A stretch of 26,563 bases of DNA from Actinomycetes bacterium (GCA_023396115.1 JAEWXC010000041.1:1-26563); one strand, 5' to 3'. Counted from the first letter of the stretch, positions 15,406 through 24,091 are shown. Notes: generated from the sequence alone by a model not told the origin. Made by a program: numbers and translations.

Positions 15406-15798
15406 TCAGGGACCGGGGGCCGTGGGGTTCTCGACCCGCAGCAGCAGGTCGCGCACCCGCCATCGTGCGGTGCCGGCACCCAGGAGCACCCCGAGGGTGT
15501 TGGCCAGCGCGTCGCGCACGTCCATCATCCGGTTCTCGGTGAGCGCGCCCTGGAGCACCTCGAGCCCGCCACCCACCGCGACCAGCACGACCGCGGCACC
15601 GAGCAGCGCGCGACCGGGACGGAACACCTGCACCGCCCCCGCCGCCAGGACCAGGTAGACCCCCAGGTGCTGCACCTTGTCCAGGTGGGTCACCTGCGGC
15701 GTGGGCGGTGGGGTGCCCAGCGACATCGCCGCCACCACCGCGACCGCCAGCAGCCACAGACCCAGCCACAGCCAGGGTCGACGGAACTCCTTCAGCAC
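15406..15798 (-). CDS. VanZ-like membrane protein
   Basis: A 130-residue protein with about four membrane segments. VanZ-family marks are DKVQHLGVYLVLAAG after the first loop and MMDVRDALANTLGVLLG near the end (Asp-x-x-Ala-Asn-x-x-Gly). GTG 15798 is preceded by AGGAGAGG at good spacing; the frame is open further up without a good start. VanZ homologues are widespread single genes in actinobacteria and most have no known role in glycopeptide resistance; none is implied here. Confidence 0.85.
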   Translation of the reverse strand: MLKEFRRPWLWLGLWLLAVAVVAAMSLGTPPPTPQVTHLDKVQHLGVYLVLAAGAVQVFRPGRALLGAAVVLVAVGGGLEVLQGALTENRMMDVRDALANTLGVLLGAGTARWRVRDLLLRVENPTAPGP

Positions 15799-15940
15799 GC
15801 GGTCCTCTCCTGGTCGTTGCCGGGTCCGGACGGCGCTGCACCAGCGCGCGGCACCGTCGGGCGGACCGTACCCCGCCGCCGGGCGGGTCGTTGGGCCCAC
15901 GACGGTCCGCACCCGGCGGGCCACCGCACCGGAGGCCTCC

Positions 15941-17695
15941 ATGCAGCGCGCCCACCTCACGATCCTCACGGCCGTCGCGGTGGCGGCGGTGGCCGTCGGA
16001 CTGCTGACCGTGCTGGGCGGTGAGCCGGCCGTGGCCGAGGTGCGCCGCCAGGTGTCGCTGACCCTGCAGCAGAGCGCCACCGGGCAGGCTCCGCTCCGTT
16101 TCTCCGGCCGGGTCTCCCGGACCCCGCGCGGGACCCGGGTGCTGCTCCAGCGCCGCCGCACCACCACCAAGGGCGTCGCCTGGCGCACGGTGGCCCGGGC
16201 CCGGACCCGCGCGGACGGTCGCTACACCGGCCGGGTGGCGTCGCCCGGTCAGGGCACGACCCTGTACCGGGCCAAGGTCCGCCGCGCCACCATCCGCGGC
16301 ACCACCTACTCCCGCCGGGTCTCGCCGTCGCGGACGGTCAGCATCGGGGAGCCGATGCGCGAGGTGATGGTGGTCGGCAACAACTGGGACGGCACCGCCT
16401 CGATCGTCGACGCCCGCACCCACGAGGTGCTGCGCAAGGGGATCGACCTGGTGCCCGACAAGGCCGACGAGCTGGCCTCCATCTGGCGCAGCCCGGACCG
16501 GCTGGCCATGTTCTTCCTGGTCCGGTACGGCCCCGGCGAGGGCAACGACCAGCTCGTCGACGACATGTTCACCACCAACGACGGCCGCCTGCTCGCGGTC
16601 TCCCGGCCCAGCCTGGGGGACGTGGTCTGGATCGACCTGGAGTCCGCCCTCGGCGGGGGGAGCACCCGGATCGTGGCCGAGCAGTCGATGGACGGCTACC
16701 GCACCGACCACATGGGGGTCTCGCCCGACGGGACCCGGCTGCTGGTCTCGGACTCCACCGAACGCCAGGTCATCGAGTTCGCGATGGGTGGGCACGGCCG
16801 CCCCGAGACCGGCACCCGGCTGCGCACGTTCGCCTCCGGTGAGACCCCGCACGAGAACAACTACTCCGACGACGGGTCGACGATCTTCCACGCCTCCATC
16901 GGTCGGGTCTACCTGCCCGGCGACGCCACCGAGCTCTCCGGACGCACCCTGAGCGACTACCTGCTCAACCCGCTGGGTCTGCGCTCGGACCTGATCCCCG
17001 GCACCGACCTGCTGCCGCCGGTGAAGTTGGGGCCGCTGCACGACGCACTCAAGGGCGACCGCTGGTTCGAGATCGTCGACAACGACACCTTCGAGGTCAC
17101 CCGCCGCTGGGAGATGGGCAAGGAGATGGCCGAGGCCGGTCACCCGGGTCAGTCCTCGGCGGTCCGGCCGATGGCGATCGCGCCGGGGGAGCGGTTCATC
17201 TACTTCCAGATGTCGTTCCTGCACGGGATCGTCGAGTTCGACACCGCCGCGGCGGACCGCAACGGGCGCGTCGACTACACCGCCGGTGGCATCCCCGAGC
17301 CGCGCACCGGTGCGGTGACCCGGGTCATCGACCTGCCGCGCCGCACCCGCGCGATCCCGGAGCAGTACGTCAACGACTCCGCCCACCACGGCCTGGCGAT
17401 CGACTCGACCGGACGGACGCTGTGTGCCGCGGGCACGATGGACGACTACGTCGCGATGGTGGACCGGCGCACCGGCGCCCGCACGATCCTGGACAAAGCG
17501 ACCACCGGCCATCACTACGGCAAGCCCTACTGGACCACCGAGGGGCCGGGCAACACCTGCTGGGCGTCGTTGTCCTCCTCCGACGCGGTCGCGGTGATCG
17601 ACTTCCGCACCGGTCGGGAACTGGCCTACCTGGACGTGGGCAACCACCCTCAGCGGGTGCGTTACGGCACGGTCCCGGCCCGGTTGCTGGACTGA
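15941..17695 (+). CDS. Secreted or membrane-anchored beta-propeller protein
   Basis: A 584-residue exported protein. ATG 15941 follows GGAGG. A signal or anchor segment (~7-30) precedes an Ig-like beta-domain (~38-130) of the type common in Nocardioides-like secreted proteins (VLLQRRRTT...WRTVARARTRADGRYTGRV). Residues ~140-580 form repeated beta-sheet blades with phrases such as GNNWDGTASIVDARTHEVL, MGVSPDGTRLLVSDSTERQV, LAIDSTGRTLCAAG and SDAVAVIDFRTGRELAYLDVG, as in YncE/surface-layer-type propellers. Two or more HDG/HHG histidine spots (DSAHHGLAID) may bind a ligand. Extracellular binding or scaffold role is inferred; no enzyme motif is certain. Confidence 0.8.
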   Translation: MQRAHLTILTAVAVAAVAVGLLTVLGGEPAVAEVRRQVSLTLQQSATGQAPLRFSGRVSRTPRGTRVLLQRRRTTTKGVAWRTVARARTRADGRYTGRVASPGQGTTLYRAKVRRATIRGTTYSRRVSPSRTVSIGEPMREVMVVGNNWDGTASIVDARTHEVLRKGIDLVPDKADELASIWRSPDRLAMFFLVRYGPGEGNDQLVDDMFTTNDGRLLAVSRPSLGDVVWIDLESALGGGSTRIVAEQSMDGYRTDHMGVSPDGTRLLVSDSTERQVIEFAMGGHGRPETGTRLRTFASGETPHENNYSDDGSTIFHASIGRVYLPGDATELSGRTLSDYLLNPLGLRSDLIPGTDLLPPVKLGPLHDALKGDRWFEIVDNDTFEVTRRWEMGKEMAEAGHPGQSSAVRPMAIAPGERFIYFQMSFLHGIVEFDTAAADRNGRVDYTAGGIPEPRTGAVTRVIDLPRRTRAIPEQYVNDSAHHGLAIDSTGRTLCAAGTMDDYVAMVDRRTGARTILDKATTGHHYGKPYWTTEGPGNTCWASLSSSDAVAVIDFRTGRELAYLDVGNHPQRVRYGTVPARLLD

Positions 17696-17811
17696 GCACC
17701 GACCGGCCCGTCGTCGCGCGCCGGCCTCGGGGTCGGGGTGGTGTGTCGGGGGTCGGGTCGAGGATGGGTCCGTGGCGCCGCAGGGTCGCCCGTGATCGCA
17801 GGAGGTCTGAC

Positions 17812-19302
17812 ATGCACACCACGTCCTTCCCGCCCCGGGCCGTCCCGGGGCTGAGCAGTGCCCAGACCGACCGCGCCTGCGGGGTGCTGATCGGCGCGGC
17901 CGCCGGCGACGCCCTGGGCGCCGGGTACGAGTTCACCTTCCCGGCCCCCGACCTGGTGCCCGCGATGATCGGCGGCGGACTGGGCAACTTCGCCCCGGGG
18001 GAGTGGACCGACGACACCGACCAGGCGATGGCGATCGCCCGGGTCGCGGCCCGTGGCCTCGACCTGCGCAGCACCGAGGCCCTGGACCGGATCGGCGACG
18101 GGTTCCTGGAGTGGTTCGCCCGGGGTCCGGCCGACTTGGGGATCCAGACCGCGCAGGTGCTGGGTACCGCAGGCCGCAGCGCCAGCGGCGCGGAGCTCGC
18201 CGCCGCCGCCCAGGCGGTCCACGACCGCACCGGACGCTCGGCCGGGAACGGGTCGTTGATGCGCACCGGCCCGGTGGCCCTGGCCCACCTGCACGACCCG
18301 GTCGCCCTGGTGGAGGCCACCGGTGCGGTCAGTGGTCTCACCCACCACGACGACCTGGCCCGCGAGGCGTGTGCGGTGTGGTGCCTGATGATCCGCCACG
18401 CGGTGTTGCACGGAGAGTTCCCCACCTTCGACGACATTGCGCCGTGGGCTCCCCGGCCCGACCACTGGCGAGGGGTGCTGGCCGAGGCCGAGCAGACCTC
18501 GCCGGGCGCTTTCACTGAGAACGGCTGGAGCGTCGGCGCCCTGCAGGCCGCCTGGTCGGCGATCCGGCACACGCCCGTGCCCACCCGGGACCCGGCCGAG
18601 CACCTGGTCGACGCACTCGGCACCGCGATCCGGATCGGGCACGACACCGACACCGTGGCCGCCATCGCCGGTGCACTGCTCGGGGCCCGGTGGGGGATGA
18701 CCGCCGTCCCGGTCGGGTGGCGACGGATCCTGCACGGGTGGCCGGGTCTGGACGTGCGCGACCTCGAGCAGTTGGCCGTGCTCACCGTGCGCGGTGGCGC
18801 GGCGGGCGCGTACGGCTGGCCGGGAACGGCCCACATCGACTACGGCCCGTTGCAGTACGGCCCGCCGGTCCTCGTCCGGCACCCCCACGACGACGGCGTC
18901 TGGTTGGCCGGCGCAACGGCGCTGGACGACGTCCCGGACGAGGTGGATGCGGTCGTGTCGCTCTGCCTGACCGGGTCCGAGCAGGTGCCCCCGGGTCTGG
19001 AGCAGGTCACGGTGCGCCTGATGGACGAGGCGAGCCCCGAGGCCAACCCGAACCTCGACCTGGTGCTGCTCGACGCGGCCCGTGCCGTGCTCGCCCTGCG
19101 GGAGGAGGGCAAGGGCGTGCTGCTGCACTGCGTCGCTGCCCACTCCCGCACCCCCACCGTGGGGATCCTGTACGCGATGCTGCGCGGGGTGCCCCACCAG
19201 GACGCGGTGCGCGAGGTCGCCTCCGCGCTGCCGGGCGCCAACCCGAACGCCGGGTTCCGCAGCGCCCTGGCCCGGCTGGCCACCAGGTCTCCGCTGCGCT
19301 GA
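17812..19302 (+). CDS. ADP-ribosylglycohydrolase fused to a cysteine phosphatase domain
   Basis: A 496-residue two-domain protein; ATG 17812 follows GGAGGT. Residues ~20-330 are a DraG-type ADP-ribosylglycohydrolase: GAAAGDALGAGYEF near the start, metal ligands in EWTDDTDQA (Asp67, Asp68, Asp70) and HDTDTV (Asp278, Asp280), AGNGSLMRTGP and a closing AGALLGARWG. This enzyme removes ADP-ribose from modified proteins or nucleic acids with two divalent metals. Residues ~350-490 resemble a dual-specificity protein phosphatase, with the P-loop HCVAAHSRTPT: Cys440 nucleophile and Arg446 in CX5R. Joining the two in one chain suggests linked reversal of two modifications or processing of a phosphorylated ADP-ribose product. 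Cytoplasmic; no signal peptide. Confidence 0.88.
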   Translation: MHTTSFPPRAVPGLSSAQTDRACGVLIGAAAGDALGAGYEFTFPAPDLVPAMIGGGLGNFAPGEWTDDTDQAMAIARVAARGLDLRSTEALDRIGDGFLEWFARGPADLGIQTAQVLGTAGRSASGAELAAAAQAVHDRTGRSAGNGSLMRTGPVALAHLHDPVALVEATGAVSGLTHHDDLAREACAVWCLMIRHAVLHGEFPTFDDIAPWAPRPDHWRGVLAEAEQTSPGAFTENGWSVGALQAAWSAIRHTPVPTRDPAEHLVDALGTAIRIGHDTDTVAAIAGALLGARWGMTAVPVGWRRILHGWPGLDVRDLEQLAVLTVRGGAAGAYGWPGTAHIDYGPLQYGPPVLVRHPHDDGVWLAGATALDDVPDEVDAVVSLCLTGSEQVPPGLEQVTVRLMDEASPEANPNLDLVLLDAARAVLALREEGKGVLLHCVAAHSRTPTVGILYAMLRGVPHQDAVREVASALPGANPNAGFRSALARLATRSPLR

Positions 19303-19306
19303 CGCG

Positions 19307-19323
19307 CGCCTCACGGTGAGGCG
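19307..19323 (+). terminator. Short hairpin after the ADP-ribosylglycohydrolase gene
   Basis: CGCCTCA-CGG-TGAGGCG forms a 7-bp stem four bases after the stop. No T-run follows; it is a plausible weak terminator before the copper operon promoter. Confidence 0.5.
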
Positions 19324-19350
19324 ATCTCCCGACGACCGGACCACTGCGGG

Positions 19351-19406
19351 TTGTGCGATACCCCTAGGGGGTATATGGTCGCAGTGTTGATACCCCCTCA
19401 GGGTAT
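19351..19406 (+). promoter_or_regulatory. Copper operon promoter with two CsoR-type operators
   Basis: A -35 TTGTGC (19351-19356), 17-bp spacer and -10 TATGGT (19374-19379) are visible. ATACCCCTAGGGGGTAT fills the spacer (19358-19374), and a second GC-rich dyad, ATACCCCCTCAGGGTAT, covers the early leader (19390-19406). TACCCC/GGGGTA dyads are typical CsoR operators; CsoR releases DNA when it binds Cu(I). A ribosome site GAGGAGATGAGAG precedes copZ. No csoR gene is in the window. Confidence 0.85.
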
Positions 19407-19426
19407 CCCGAGTGAGGAGATGAGAG

Positions 19427-19645
19427 ATGAGCACCACCGAGTTCCAGGTCACCGGCATGACGTGCGGCCACTGCGAGATGTCCGTGCGCGAGGAAGTGGC
19501 CGAGGTCGCCGGCGTGGGTGAGATCCAGGTCGACGCCGGCACCGGCAAGCTCGTCGTCACCGCGGCACCCGGCAGCAACGTCGACCCCGCAGCCGTCGTG
19601 GCTGCGGTGACCGAGGCCGGCTACACCGCCGCGCCCGCGTCGTGA
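19427..19645 (+). CDS. copZ: Copper chaperone CopZ (HMA domain)
   Basis: A 72-residue single heavy-metal-associated domain with the Cu(I)-binding GMTCGHC (Cys13, Cys16) and the ferredoxin-like tail VVAAVTEAGYTA. It carries Cu(I) in the cytoplasm and hands it to CopA or the sensor. It is the first gene behind the CsoR-type promoter and its TGA overlaps the GTG of the next gene by four bases, showing translational coupling. Confidence 0.95.
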   Translation: MSTTEFQVTGMTCGHCEMSVREEVAEVAGVGEIQVDAGTGKLVVTAAPGSNVDPAAVVAAVTEAGYTAAPAS

Positions 19646-20649
19646 ACACCGCCGGTCGGCTCGGTCTCTACGGAGCGGGCCTCGTGGTCGCGTTCGCCGG
19701 AGCCTGGGTGACGGCCGGCGCGGTCGTCCCCGAGAGCACCGTGACGGACTGGTCCGAGAAGGCCCGCTCCCACGGCGCCAGCGGGGGCGACCACGACACC
19801 ACCCCGCACGACACCGGGGAGGCGAGCGAGACGTCGACGGACAACCACGGGTCGGGCGCCGGACAGCTGCCCGGCCTCAGCAGCGAGGCGGGCGGTCACC
19901 AGTTGACCGCGGTCCGGGCGCCGGCCGGTGTCGGCACGGACGGGACCCTGTCCTTCCAGGTGCTCGGCCCCGACGGAGAACCCACGGCCGACTTCACCAC
20001 CTCCCACACCAAGCAGCTGCACCTGGTGGTGGTCCGCAGCGACGGCACCGGGTTCCGCCACGTGCACCCGACCGTGGACGACGCCGGCACCTGGTCGGTG
20101 CCCTGGACGTGGGCGCAGGCGGGCAGCCACCGCGTCTACGCCGACTTCGTCACCGCCCGGGGCACCGCCCTGACCCTGACCCGCACCGTCGAGGTCGCCG
20201 GACGCTACGACCCGGCCGACCCCCAGCCGCGCACCCGCACCTCGGTGGCCGGCTTCGACGTGGAGGTCACCGGCCGGCTCACCGCCGGGAAGAGCTCGGA
20301 CCTCACCCTCACCGTGACCCGGGACGGTGAACCCGTGACCGCCCTCGAGCCCTACCTGGGAGCCTTCGGCCACCTGGTCGCGCTGCGCCAGGGCGACCTC
20401 GCGTTCCTGCACGTCCACCCCACCGGCGCGGAAGCGACCGCCGGGCAGACGTCCGGGCCCGGCATCGAGTTCGCGGTGCAGACCCCCACCCCCGGCCGCT
20501 ACCTGCTGAACCTGGACTTCCAGGTCGACGGCCAGGTGCACACGGCCGCCCTCGTGCTCGACGCCGCGGCACCGGGGGAGCAGCCCGAGCTGTCCCACGA
20601 CAGCGGCGACGACACCGGCGATGACGCGGACACCGGCCATGCGCACTGA
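19642..20649 (+). CDS. Membrane-anchored HxHP-repeat protein of the copper operon
   Basis: A 335-residue protein starting at GTG 19642. An N-terminal membrane segment (~6-28) is followed by a His/Asp/Ser-rich linker and two similar beta-domains outside the membrane. Each has a single His in a beta strand followed by an HVHP: His127 (KQLHLVVV) with His140-Val-His142-Pro, and His244 (FGHLVAL) with His257-Val-His259-Pro. The C terminus ends GHAH. The repeated geometry suggests two copper sites. Actinobacterial copper operons often encode such proteins; the biochemical role (periplasmic-side buffering, or delivery to or from CopA) is inferred. Overlaps copZ by 4 bp; copA begins 36 bp later. Confidence 0.75.
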   Translation: MNTAGRLGLYGAGLVVAFAGAWVTAGAVVPESTVTDWSEKARSHGASGGDHDTTPHDTGEASETSTDNHGSGAGQLPGLSSEAGGHQLTAVRAPAGVGTDGTLSFQVLGPDGEPTADFTTSHTKQLHLVVVRSDGTGFRHVHPTVDDAGTWSVPWTWAQAGSHRVYADFVTARGTALTLTRTVEVAGRYDPADPQPRTRTSVAGFDVEVTGRLTAGKSSDLTLTVTRDGEPVTALEPYLGAFGHLVALRQGDLAFLHVHPTGAEATAGQTSGPGIEFAVQTPTPGRYLLNLDFQVDGQVHTAALVLDAAAPGEQPELSHDSGDDTGDDADTGHAH

Positions 20650-20685
20650 CCCCACCCACCCCGCACCCCTGAGAGGCGAACCCCG

Positions 20686-22965
20686 ATGACCGCCACGACG
20701 ACCCCCGAGGCCTCCGGCCGCAGCGTCGAGCTGGAGATCACCGGCATGACCTGCGCGTCGTGCGCCAACCGGATCGAGCGCAAGCTCAACAAGCTCGACG
20801 GCGTGGTGGCCACGGTCAACTACGCCACCGAGAAGGCGCACGTCACCGCCGCGGACGGCATCGACGACGACGCCCTGATCGCGGAGGTGGCCAAGGCCGG
20901 GTACTCCGCCGCCCTCCCCGAGCCCGAGCCCACACCCGGCACCAGCGACGAGGCCGCCGAACATCCGGACCCCGAGCTCACCAGCCTGCGCCAGCGACTG
21001 GCCGGGTCGGTGGTGCTCTCGGTCCCGGTGATCGCGATGGCGATGGTGCCCGCTTGGCAGTTCACCTACTGGCAGTGGGCCTCCCTGGCCCTGGCCGGCC
21101 CGGTGGTGCTGTGGGCGGCCTGGCCGTTCCACCGCGCCGCCTGGGTCAACCTGCGCCACGGCACCGCCACCATGGACACCCTCGTCTCGATGGGCACCCT
21201 CTCGGCGCTGGCCTGGTCGCTGTACGCCCTGTTCTTCGGTACCGCTGGCGAGCCCGGCATGACCCACGCCTTCGAACTCACCGTGGCACCCACCGACGGC
21301 GCCGCGAACATCTACCTCGAGGTCGCCGCCGGCGTCACCATGTTCCTGCTGGCGGGGCGGTACTTCGAGAAGCGCTCCAAGCGCCAGGCCGGTGCCGCGC
21401 TGCGGGCCCTGATGGAGCTGGGCGCCCGCGACGTCGCGGTCCTGCGCGATGGTGCGGAGGTGCGGATCGCGATCGGCGACCTGGCCGTGGGCGACGAGTT
21501 CGTGGTCCGGCCCGGCGAGAAGATCGCCACCGACGGGGTGGTGGTCGCGGGCAGTTCCGCGGTCGACGCCTCGATGCTGACCGGCGAGTCGGTGCCGGTC
21601 GAGGTGGCCCAGGGGGATGCCGTCACCGGTGCCACCGTCAACGCCGGGGGACGGCTCGTGGTGCGCGCCACCCGGGTGGGCGGGGACACCCAGCTGGCCC
21701 AGATGGCCAAGCTCGTCGAGGACGCCCAGTCCGGCAAGGCCGAGGTGCAACGCCTGGCCGACACCGTCTCGGGGATCTTCGTCCCGGTGGTCATCGCGAT
21801 CGCCGTGGCCACCCTGGGGGCCTGGCTCGGGGCTGGGTTCCCGGTCACCGCCGCCTTCACCGCGGCCGTGTCGGTGCTGATCATCGCCTGCCCGTGCGCC
21901 CTGGGCCTGGCCACGCCCACCGCCCTGCTCGTGGGCACCGGTCGCGGGGCCCAGCTGGGAGTGCTGATCAAGGGCCCCGAGATCCTCGAGTCCACCCGCA
22001 AGGTCGACACCGTCGTGCTGGACAAGACCGGCACCGTCACCACCGGCCGGATGACCCTGGTCGACGTCCTGACCGAGGACGGCACCGACCGGGCCGAGCT
22101 GCTCCGTCTGGCCGGGGCGCTGGAGCACGCCTCCGAGCACCCCATCGCCCAGGCCATCGCCCGCGGCGCCGCCGAGGAGGTCGGCGCCCTGCCGACGCCC
22201 GAGGACTTCGCCAACGTCGAGGGCAAGGGCGTCCAGGGCATCGTCGAGGGGCACGCGGTCCTGGTCGGTCGCGAGTCCCTGCTCGCCGAGTGGTCCCAGC
22301 ACCTGGGGCCGCGGCTGGCCGAGGCCAAGGCCGCCGCCGAGCAGCGCGGTCAGACCTCGGTCGCGGTCGGGTGGGACGGGGCCGCACGCGGGGTCCTGGT
22401 CGTGGCCGACACGGTCAAGGCGACCAGCGCTGAGGCAATCACCCAGTTCCGCGAGCTCGGACTGACCCCGGTCCTGCTGACCGGTGACAACACCGCGGTC
22501 GCCGAGCAGATCGCTGCCGAGGTGGGCATCGAGCAGGTGTACGCCGAGGTGCTGCCGGCCGACAAGGTCGACGTCGTGGCCCAGCTGCAGTCCCGGGGCC
22601 GGGTGGTGGCGATGGTCGGGGACGGCGTCAACGACGCCCCGGCCCTGGCCCAGGCCGACCTCGGTCTGGCGATGGGGACCGGGACCGACGTGGCCATTGA
22701 GGCCGCCGACATCACCCTGGTCCGTGGTGACCTGCGCAGCGCGGCGGACGCCATCCGGCTCTCGCGCCGCACCCTGGGCACCATCAAGGTCAACCTGTTC
22801 TGGGCCTTCGGCTACAACGTCGCCGCGATCCCGCTGGCGGCGCTGGGTCTGCTGAACCCGATGCTCGCCGGAGCCGCGATGGCGTTCTCCAGCGTGTTCG
22901 TGGTCGGCAACAGCCTGCGACTGCGCTCGTTCCGCAGCCGGGCCGGGGCCACGGAGCAGGCGTGA
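20686..22965 (+). CDS. copA: Cu(I)-exporting P1B-type ATPase CopA
   Basis: A 759-residue copper pump. One N-terminal HMA domain (GMTCASC, Cys23/Cys26) precedes eight predicted membrane helices. Motifs: TGES (299-302, actuator), ACPCALGLATP with the CPC metal site (402-404), DKTGT with phosphorylated Asp446, a HP-type SEHPIAQA in the nucleotide domain, and GDGVND (645-650). The last helices show YN (FWAFGYNVAAIP) and MAFSS, which with CPC define Cu(I) specificity (P1B-1). It exports Cu(I) from the cytoplasm at the cost of ATP. ATG 20686 follows GAGAGGCGA. Third gene of the CsoR-type operon. Confidence 0.96.
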   Translation: MTATTTPEASGRSVELEITGMTCASCANRIERKLNKLDGVVATVNYATEKAHVTAADGIDDDALIAEVAKAGYSAALPEPEPTPGTSDEAAEHPDPELTSLRQRLAGSVVLSVPVIAMAMVPAWQFTYWQWASLALAGPVVLWAAWPFHRAAWVNLRHGTATMDTLVSMGTLSALAWSLYALFFGTAGEPGMTHAFELTVAPTDGAANIYLEVAAGVTMFLLAGRYFEKRSKRQAGAALRALMELGARDVAVLRDGAEVRIAIGDLAVGDEFVVRPGEKIATDGVVVAGSSAVDASMLTGESVPVEVAQGDAVTGATVNAGGRLVVRATRVGGDTQLAQMAKLVEDAQSGKAEVQRLADTVSGIFVPVVIAIAVATLGAWLGAGFPVTAAFTAAVSVLIIACPCALGLATPTALLVGTGRGAQLGVLIKGPEILESTRKVDTVVLDKTGTVTTGRMTLVDVLTEDGTDRAELLRLAGALEHASEHPIAQAIARGAAEEVGALPTPEDFANVEGKGVQGIVEGHAVLVGRESLLAEWSQHLGPRLAEAKAAAEQRGQTSVAVGWDGAARGVLVVADTVKATSAEAITQFRELGLTPVLLTGDNTAVAEQIAAEVGIEQVYAEVLPADKVDVVAQLQSRGRVVAMVGDGVNDAPALAQADLGLAMGTGTDVAIEAADITLVRGDLRSAADAIRLSRRTLGTIKVNLFWAFGYNVAAIPLAALGLLNPMLAGAAMAFSSVFVVGNSLRLRSFRSRAGATEQA

Positions 22966-23117
22966 GCAGCGCCCAGCAGCCCACCGCCCTGAGGTCCGCG
23001 GTGCCCGACCGGGCATCCGCCGCGCGCCGCCTGTTCGGCTGGGCGGTGGGCTGCCTGGGGCGGTGCGCGGTGGCGCGGGTCTCGACGCGGGTCGGAGCGC
23101 GCCGGAGGTGGGTGCCG

Positions 23118-23594
23118 GTGAGCGGCACCGCCGGCGAGGCCCGGGCAGCCGCGGCCCTGGCCGAGACCGGGATCGCGCACCGGATCCAACGGCACGGTCC
23201 GGTCAGCTCGCTGGCCGAGGCCGCCCGGTTGCGCGGGGTGGAGCCCGGCGCCGTGGTGAAGTCGTTGGTGGTGCGACGCGGACCGCAGGACCACCTGTTC
23301 GTGCTGGTCCCCGGCGGCCGCCAGATCTCCTGGCCCAAGCTGCGGGCGGCCCTGGGGGTGCACCGGCTCTCCCTGCCGGACGCGGCCACCGCCCGCGAGG
23401 TCACCGGCTACGAGCGCGGCACCATCACGCCGTTCGGGTCGCTGCACGCCTGGCCGGTGCTGGTGGATGCGGCCGTGCAAGGACAGATCTCGATCGGCGC
23501 GGGCGGTCACGGCGTCAGCGTCCTGGTGGAGACCGGCGACCTGGTCGCGGCGCTGTCCGCCCGGGTGGTCGACGTGACCGTCCCGGCCACGTGA
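23118..23594 (+). CDS. YbaK/EbsC-family aminoacyl-tRNA deacylase domain protein
   Basis: A 158-residue protein of the YbaK/ProX fold: PGAVVKSLVVRRG contains the conserved lysine, followed by FVLVPGGRQISWPKLRAALG, GTITPFGSL and the closing ISIGAGGHGVSV. Family members hydrolyse wrongly charged tRNA (for example Cys- or Ala-tRNAPro). GTG 23118 is preferred because GGAGGTGGG lies just upstream and the length then fits the family. The frame is open to a GTG at 22962 that overlaps the copA stop by 4 bp, which would add 52 Arg-rich residues; this longer start cannot be excluded and would make it the fourth gene of the copper operon. Confidence 0.82.
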   Translation: MSGTAGEARAAAALAETGIAHRIQRHGPVSSLAEAARLRGVEPGAVVKSLVVRRGPQDHLFVLVPGGRQISWPKLRAALGVHRLSLPDAATAREVTGYERGTITPFGSLHAWPVLVDAAVQGQISIGAGGHGVSVLVETGDLVAALSARVVDVTVPAT

Positions 23595-23605
23595 GCTCGA
23601 CCCCG

Positions 23606-23640
23606 GTACCCCCGCGGGGTATCCAGCCGTCGGCTACCCT
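23606..23640 (+). promoter_or_regulatory. Third CsoR-type operator and leaderless promoter
   Basis: TACCCCCGCGGGGTA (23607-23621) is a perfect dyad of the same type as the two operators at 19358-19406. A -10-like TACCCT (23635-23640) ends seven bases before GTG 23648, so the message would start at or beside the start codon. No convincing -35 is visible. Copper control of this second unit is inferred. Confidence 0.65.
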
Positions 23641-23647
23641 CGGCGCC

Positions 23648-24091
23648 GTGACCACGGCCACCGACACGCGACCCGGTACCCACCGGGTGTGGTGGATCGT
23701 CCCGGCCCTGCTGCTCGGCCTGCTGTGGATGCACGGCACCGCTGCGCACGGCGGTGCCGCTCATCCCGAGCCCCCCGAGCCCGCCGGTCCGCAACCCGCC
23801 GCGGCCACCCCGTCTGGTTCCGGTGTCGCCGTCGATGTGTCCCTGCCACACCAGCCGGTGGCCGGCGCCGTGGCCGATGCGGTTCCGCACGGACCCGGTG
23901 GGCACACCCTCGACCTGCTGGCCGGCATCTGTCTGGCACTCCTGGCCGCGGTGGCGGCCGGACTCCGACGAGGCACGTCCGCTGGACGTTTCGAGGGCCT
24001 CGTGCCGCGTCCCCGGCGGACCTCGGTCCGTCGCTCCGTGTGGCAGGTCCCGACCCCGGACCCGGTCGCCTGGGGACTGCTGCGCTGCTGA
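23648..24091 (+). CDS. Small His-rich membrane protein (DUF6153-like) of the copper regulon
   Basis: A 147-residue protein, probably leaderless from GTG 23648. It has one membrane segment (~15-34, WWIVPALLLGLLWMHG) followed by a His/Pro-rich outer loop (HGTAAHGGAAHPEPPEP) and a second hydrophobic helix (~95-112, LDLLAGICLALLAAVAAGL), then a basic tail. The MHG motif after the first helix recalls actinobacterial proteins annotated DUF6153, often near copper genes; assignment by recollection. The operator directly upstream supports a copper role. The DUF305 lipoprotein gene follows 56 bp later and may share the transcript. The same frame is open far upstream, but that part is out of context with YbaK coding. 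Confidence 0.65.
   Translation: MTTATDTRPGTHRVWWIVPALLLGLLWMHGTAAHGGAAHPEPPEPAGPQPAAATPSGSGVAVDVSLPHQPVAGAVADAVPHGPGGHTLDLLAGICLALLAAVAAGLRRGTSAGRFEGLVPRPRRTSVRRSVWQVPTPDPVAWGLLRC

Noticed and set aside
19621..23016. Very long open frame on the minus strand opposite the copper operon (also similar ones opposite mmpL, the beta-propeller gene and the ADP-ribosylglycohydrolase)
   Set aside because: The product is rich in Gly, Arg, His and Asp with no domain, and is the usual mirror of high-GC coding DNA. The plus-strand genes carry clear family motifs.
23063..23647. Upstream extension of the small His-rich membrane protein frame
   Set aside because: It overlaps the YbaK domain in another frame, is Arg/Gly-rich, and the operator plus leaderless promoter point to GTG 23648.
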